A stretch of 8,084 nucleotides of DNA, taken from positions 1 through 8,084 of the forward strand of contig JBDROH010000004.1 in assembly GCA_043810285.1 (NCBI GenBank). Reading direction: 5' to 3'. This stretch comes from JAGVXH01 sp043810285. Its GTDB lineage: Archaea > Nanobdellota > Nanobdellia > Pacearchaeales > GW2011-AR1. Shown one piece after another: positions 5,347-8,084 of the stretch. Below the pieces are notes generated by a model. That model was not told where the DNA came from. It did not search any database and worked only from the letters and a program-made list of their open reading frames with translations. Numbering within the stretch: position 1 is the stretch's first letter; each line of letters starts with the position of its first letter. A program made the translations under genes and the position numbers.

Positions 5347-6702
5347 GCCTTTAATTTGGTCACTCATAAAGAAAACTTTATTTGATTCTACTTCATGAAT
5401 TTGGTCGTTCTTTTCGAATACTACTAACGCTTCCGGAAGTGAGAATTTGCCAATTACACCTACTTTTGAATAAACAATGTAAGTAAGGATTCTTTCTTCT
5501 CCTGCGTTTAAGTCTCCGATATGCCAACTAATTCTTCGATTCTCTGTGTCAATTTTATCTGGTTTAACTATCCCGAAATTTTTGTAAATTTTCACAATTG
5601 CTGGAACTTTATCCATAAGTGTCACATTTTCTATATCTTTTTTTGCCTTTAGACTTAAAGTAATCTTTAATGCAAATTCTCCATTTTTAGTCTTTACATG
5701 TGAAACAGATTTTATAATTTCGATTTTTGTTTCGCTGAATCTTTTAAGTGCTAGAAGTGCTAGAACTGCGAAGAGAATGGTGAAAAATGGAAATAGGTAA
5801 TTTGTTTTTGCTTTTATTGTATAGACTTCTGCAGGTTTAAGTTGTTCTTTAATCCAAGTGTATTCAATAATTAACCCTTGTCTGTCGGTAATTGTTGGTT
5901 CGATATTAAAACTCGTGAATAGTCTTGAAAAAATATTTCGTCTTAATGTTATTTGAACATTTTCCAATACATTTCCAGAGTTTATTTTAGTTACTATCTC
6001 AGTTGTAACTAGAATGCCTGATTTATCTTCTATTGAGGAAATTCCTTTCTTTTCTCCAAGGTATAAGTTTCCATCTATTTTTCTTGTTCCTTTATTTGTT
6101 TGAAATACTGATTGAATTATATATACTCCAGCTTTTGTTTTTTTTAGCTTATCTTTATCTACGTCGACGGAGATCTCCAATTTTTCTTTTGGACCTATAT
6201 CAAAGGTTTTTTCTATATCGAAAAGAATCGAAGAGAATGTTGCAGTAAGGTTTTTTAGTTCAACATTTTCTTTGTTCTGAATATAAAAAATTATTTTATC
6301 CGATTCGGGATTTATGGAGTCTGAACTTATTTCTAGAACGTCCTCTAAGTTTAGCAGATTGATTGTAAACTTTTTATCTATTTTTTCTATACCTCTATAG
6401 TTTAATGTGTAAGTGAAAGTATAATATCCTTCTACATCAAGATTTTCAGTCGGCATTAGCGTAAATGTTTTTTCTATTATTTCCTCTTGGATTGTAAATG
6501 TTTCTGAAGGTTTTATCGAGACATCCGCGAGAGTATAAATATTATAAGTTCCTTGTGATGCGTTTGCTATTGTTAATATTAAATCAATATGGTTATCTAC
6601 ATCTCTAACGATTACATTATTGTCATATTGTTCTGAAATGTCTAAAGCAGAAATAAAAGTTAGACACCCTATCCCGATTAATAGCAATAATAATTTATTC
6701 AT
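5341..6702 (-). CDS. Secreted/membrane Ig-like protein with a DUF11-like C-terminal domain
   Basis: A 453-residue envelope protein of unknown function. An N-terminal signal or anchor (residues 1-19, ending FISAL) is followed by an extracellular region of about 280 residues with beta-sandwich, NEW3/CARDB-like character; two or three domains are likely, about 25-115, 120-215 and 225-300. One membrane segment (302-319) ends in a basic KRF. The remaining 130 residues contain a DUF11-like pattern: an alternating-strand block, V-x-L-M-D-K-V-P at 360-367, then ISWHIGDLNAGEERILTYIVYSKVG (391-415). DUF11 domains are normally outside the cell, but here the charge pattern places this one inside. A Cys at residue 13 does not sit in a convincing lipobox. 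Start fixed by a TATA box 24.5 bases upstream. No named homologue is recognised; it may hold or sense envelope components. Confidence 0.75.
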   Translation of the reverse strand: MNKLLLLLIGIGCLTFISALDISEQYDNNVIVRDVDNHIDLILTIANASQGTYNIYTLADVSIKPSETFTIQEEIIEKTFTLMPTENLDVEGYYTFTYTLNYRGIEKIDKKFTINLLNLEDVLEISSDSINPESDKIIFYIQNKENVELKNLTATFSSILFDIEKTFDIGPKEKLEISVDVDKDKLKKTKAGVYIIQSVFQTNKGTRKIDGNLYLGEKKGISSIEDKSGILVTTEIVTKINSGNVLENVQITLRRNIFSRLFTSFNIEPTITDRQGLIIEYTWIKEQLKPAEVYTIKAKTNYLFPFFTILFAVLALLALKRFSETKIEIIKSVSHVKTKNGEFALKITLSLKAKKDIENVTLMDKVPAIVKIYKNFGIVKPDKIDTENRRISWHIGDLNAGEERILTYIVYSKVGVIGKFSLPEALVVFEKNDQIHEVESNKVFFMSDQIKGN

Positions 6703-6722
6703 AAAGAAATAGCGCCAATTAT

Positions 6723-6735
6723 TTTATAAAGATTG
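6723..6735 (-). promoter_or_regulatory. TATA promoter of the 453-residue membrane protein gene
   Basis: TTTATAAA (6730-6723 on the minus strand) is centred 24.5 bases before the ATG at 6702. The BRE position (CAATC) is only a weak match. It lies in a 57-base gap after the 165-residue protein gene, and no Shine-Dalgarno sequence is seen. Confidence 0.5.
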
Positions 6736-6759
6736 TTGTGATTCAAAACTATAGATTGA

Positions 6760-7257
6760 TTAACGACCGCCAATTTGTAAAAATGCTTTAACGTCTCGAA
6801 GGTATTCTTTTGCAGTATCTTCAAGATCCTCTTCGTATTCATCCATTGTTGTCCGAATAACATATTTTTCATAAATCCCTCTCAAGAATTTCCATATAGG
6901 CTTATTTTCCCATCTCTCTTCATAATCTCGAACCAATGTTGCTTGGATAGTTATTGCGACCTCTCCTTTATTTGTACTAACCTTTTTCCCATCTTGTTCA
7001 ACTTCGGCATCTTTCATTCCCAAGATATGCCATTTGACATTAATTACATATTTGAAATAATCTGTGACCTTTTTGCTGGCTTCCCAGTTTAGAGTGATTT
7101 CTTTTCCAAAACTAGACAATTTTTCTACGTATTCTTTTTCTTGCACATTGTAACCTTCTTCTTTCAACCAATCGAAACAAAAATTGTAAAGGTCTACATA
7201 ATTCCAATAGCCTTTTTGTTTGAGCTTTTGTTTGTACACTTCTTTTTTCTCTGCCAT
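6760..7257 (-). CDS. Soluble protein of unknown function, aromatic- and charge-rich
   Basis: The 165-residue protein has no signal peptide or membrane segment and should be cytosolic. It is rich in Lys, Glu, Tyr and Trp (Trp at 18, 30, 58, 76, 116 and 122). The layout is a helical N-terminus (about 3-48, KGYWNYVDLYNFCFDWLKEEGY), then strands with regular alternation (51-60 and 70-82, VINVKWHILG), a KKVSTNKGEV turn (91-100), a strand ITIQATLVRDYEERW (102-116), and a helical C-terminus (120-160) with KFLRGIYEKYVIRTTMDEYEEDLED. The strand/helix mix and exposed aromatics could fit a binding protein, but no catalytic motif is seen. It resembles, from memory, uncharacterised proteins of DPANN archaea; this is unchecked. 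TATA box 26.5 bases upstream supports the start. Confidence 0.75.
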   Translation of the reverse strand: MAEKKEVYKQKLKQKGYWNYVDLYNFCFDWLKEEGYNVQEKEYVEKLSSFGKEITLNWEASKKVTDYFKYVINVKWHILGMKDAEVEQDGKKVSTNKGEVAITIQATLVRDYEERWENKPIWKFLRGIYEKYVIRTTMDEYEEDLEDTAKEYLRDVKAFLQIGGR

Positions 7258-7279
7258 TCATATTATGGACCTAAAAGGA

Positions 7280-7294
7280 TATTTAAATGTTTTT
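7280..7294 (-). promoter_or_regulatory. BRE/TATA promoter of the 165-residue protein gene
   Basis: Minus-strand AAAAACA (7294-7288) followed by TTTAAATA (7287-7280) gives the same TATA sequence as the promoter at 198-212. Its centre is 26.5 bases before the ATG at 7257. The element fills the 64-base gap behind the CBS protein gene. Confidence 0.55.
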
Positions 7295-7321
7295 GGTTAG
7301 AAAATTATGAATGGAGGCGTA

Positions 7322-7879
7322 TTATCTTTTATTATAACAACTGTCACAGAGCCATTGGGCGTCGTCGTGATATAGGATGTCAAATTCTCCACATTCTTCG
7401 CAGATGCCCTGTTTTCGTGGAGCATTAATACTACTTCGGTTTAGCTTTGAGGTTTCTTCTTTAATTTTCATTGTTTCTGCAATTAGTTGAAAAAGTCCTG
7501 GGTCGATTCTTAAGACATCTTTTAGAGTGAGCATTCCAATTAATTTTCCATTTTCCACGACGGGAAGTCTTCGAATTTTTTTCTTTTTGAATTTTTGCAT
7601 TGCATCTATTATGTCATCTCCAGGTTTTATTGTGATAACCTTTCGTTTCATTAAATCTTTTGCTAAGATATTTTTTAGGTCTTCCTTAGATTTTTTTACA
7701 ATTGCCCAAATAATGTCTTTCTCGGTTAAAATTCCCTTAAGTTTCGTCTCTTCTCTGACGATTAAACTTCCAACTCGCTTCTTAACCATCGTTCTTGCAC
7801 ATTCCTTTAGATTAGTTTCTGGAGTAACGTAAACAAAGTTTCTCGTCATTAAGTCTCCAACTTTTATGCCCATTTCCAT
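7322..7879 (-). CDS. CBS-domain pair with C-terminal zinc ribbon
   Basis: A 185-residue cytosolic protein made of two CBS motifs and a zinc-binding tail. CBS1 (about 5-60) has VGDLMTRNFVYVTPE and ends GILTEKDIIWAIV; CBS2 (about 70-126) has AKDLMKRKVITIKPGD and ends LPVVENGKLIGMLTLKDVL. Such tandem pairs form a Bateman module that generally binds adenine nucleotides and acts as an energy or ligand sensor. A short helical linker (127-150) leads to a zinc ribbon with C160-x2-C163 and C178-x2-C181. Zinc ribbons of this type can contact nucleic acid or protein partners, so a role as a regulator is plausible but inferred. No enzyme domain is attached. The first Met (7879) is preferred over Met3 because the TATA box is 26.5 bases upstream of it. 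Confidence 0.88.
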   Translation of the reverse strand: MEMGIKVGDLMTRNFVYVTPETNLKECARTMVKKRVGSLIVREETKLKGILTEKDIIWAIVKKSKEDLKNILAKDLMKRKVITIKPGDDIIDAMQKFKKKKIRRLPVVENGKLIGMLTLKDVLRIDPGLFQLIAETMKIKEETSKLNRSSINAPRKQGICEECGEFDILYHDDAQWLCDSCYNKR

Positions 7880-7901
7880 AGATACTTTAGGGAAGTTTTA
7901 T

Positions 7902-7916
7902 TTATATAATTATAGG
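7902..7916 (-). promoter_or_regulatory. TATA promoter of the CBS/zinc-ribbon gene
   Basis: TTATATAA (7909-7902 on the minus strand) is centred 26.5 bases before the ATG at 7879, predicting a leaderless or nearly leaderless transcript. The upstream BRE position (CCTATAA) is a weak match. Confidence 0.5.
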
Positions 7917-7964
7917 AGTATTGTGGGGTGACATGTATTCTATCTGCTGTGTTGCATAATTCAT

Positions 7965-8084
7965 TTAAGCAACCTTGAACACACGAGGGCTAATTTCATT
8001 CTCACGAAATATTTTTAGAATTTTTTTGACATCTATCTCTTTCACAAGCAAAACTCCGTCAACAATCTTTTTGTACGATTTTCC
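7965..8084 (-). CDS. Partial CDS, C-terminal end of an unidentified protein entering from the right edge
   Basis: On the minus strand a frame open from the window edge runs for 39 codons to a TAA at 7967-7965. The visible residues start GKSYKKIVDGVLLVKEID and end ENEISPRVFKVA. They are lysine- and isoleucine-rich, with a probable amphipathic helix (VKKILKIFREN), and look like the end of a soluble protein. The codon use matches the neighbours and no stop interrupts the frame. The gene is followed by an 85-base gap before the CBS protein start. Too little is visible to name a family. Confidence 0.6.
   Translation of the reverse strand, partial: GKSYKKIVDGVLLVKEIDVKKILKIFRENEISPRVFKVA

Noticed and set aside
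6660..6702. Lipoprotein signal on the 453-residue protein (Cys at residue 13)
   Set aside because: The residues before the cysteine (L-I-G-I-G) do not form a convincing lipobox, and the hydrophobic stretch continues beyond it to about residue 19.
7933..7959. Eight-codon plus-strand frame (ATG at 7933) preceded by GGGGTGAC
   Set aside because: The Shine-Dalgarno-like sequence is too close to the ATG, the peptide is very short, and the region is the gap between two minus-strand genes. Probably chance.
7902..7964. 20-codon minus-strand frame starting right after the stop of the right-edge gene
   Set aside because: It runs through the promoter of the CBS protein gene and ends in its TATA box; no independent support.
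1..8084. CRISPR array, insertion sequence, prophage or toxin-antitoxin locus
   Set aside because: No spaced direct repeats, transposase or integrase motifs, or paired small toxin/antitoxin genes were seen; the only clear direct repeats are intragenic.

Overview
The window looks like a piece of an AT-rich archaeal chromosome, most likely from a DPANN lineage of the Pacearchaeota/Woesearchaeota (Nanoarchaeota-like) type. The reasons are an archaeal TruD/Pus7-type pseudouridine synthase, a CBS-pair protein fused to a zinc ribbon, large membrane-anchored Ig-like surface proteins of the style common in those lineages, and archaeal BRE/TATA elements placed at nearly constant distance from the start codons. 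The lineage assignment is inference; no rRNA or marker set is present.

Layout. At the left edge a minus-strand gene begins at 61 and runs out of the window. A divergent intergenic region follows, holding its TATA box and a 19-bp palindrome. Two plus-strand genes come next: a ~970-residue surface protein (234-3140) with a membrane segment at each end, a six-blade BNR/Asp-box propeller and several Ig-like domains, and a small bactofilin-like beta-solenoid protein (3212-3529). A GC-rich hairpin lies in the convergent gap. The remainder is a minus-strand row, in order of transcription: an unidentified gene entering from the right edge (C-terminal 39 residues only), a CBS-CBS-zinc-ribbon protein, a conserved-looking 165-residue soluble protein of unknown function, a 453-residue membrane protein with an outer Ig-like part and a DUF11-like tail, TruD, and a minimal five-helix VIT1/CCC1-like membrane protein.

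How it works together. This does not look like one dedicated pathway. The two plus-strand genes may both concern the cell surface or cell scaffold. The minus-strand genes are mixed housekeeping functions: tRNA modification, metal transport, nucleotide sensing and envelope. Although they are tightly packed, every gene whose start lies in the window has its own TATA-like box centred about 24.5-26.5 bases before its start codon. The row therefore reads as separate, mostly leaderless transcripts and not as one operon.

The points most worth following are: (1) two near-perfect palindromes that look like operators, one filling the whole space between TATA box and start codon of the left-edge gene, the other upstream of the VIT1-like gene; (2) a propeller made by duplication of a three-blade unit, with a 61-bp stretch still nearly identical, which appears to be inserted inside another beta-sandwich domain; (3) a GFAV motif next to both membrane segments of the same protein; and (4) a GC-rich hairpin with a tRNA T-loop-like sequence in the convergent gap. 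No CRISPR array, insertion sequence, intact tRNA or rRNA was seen.
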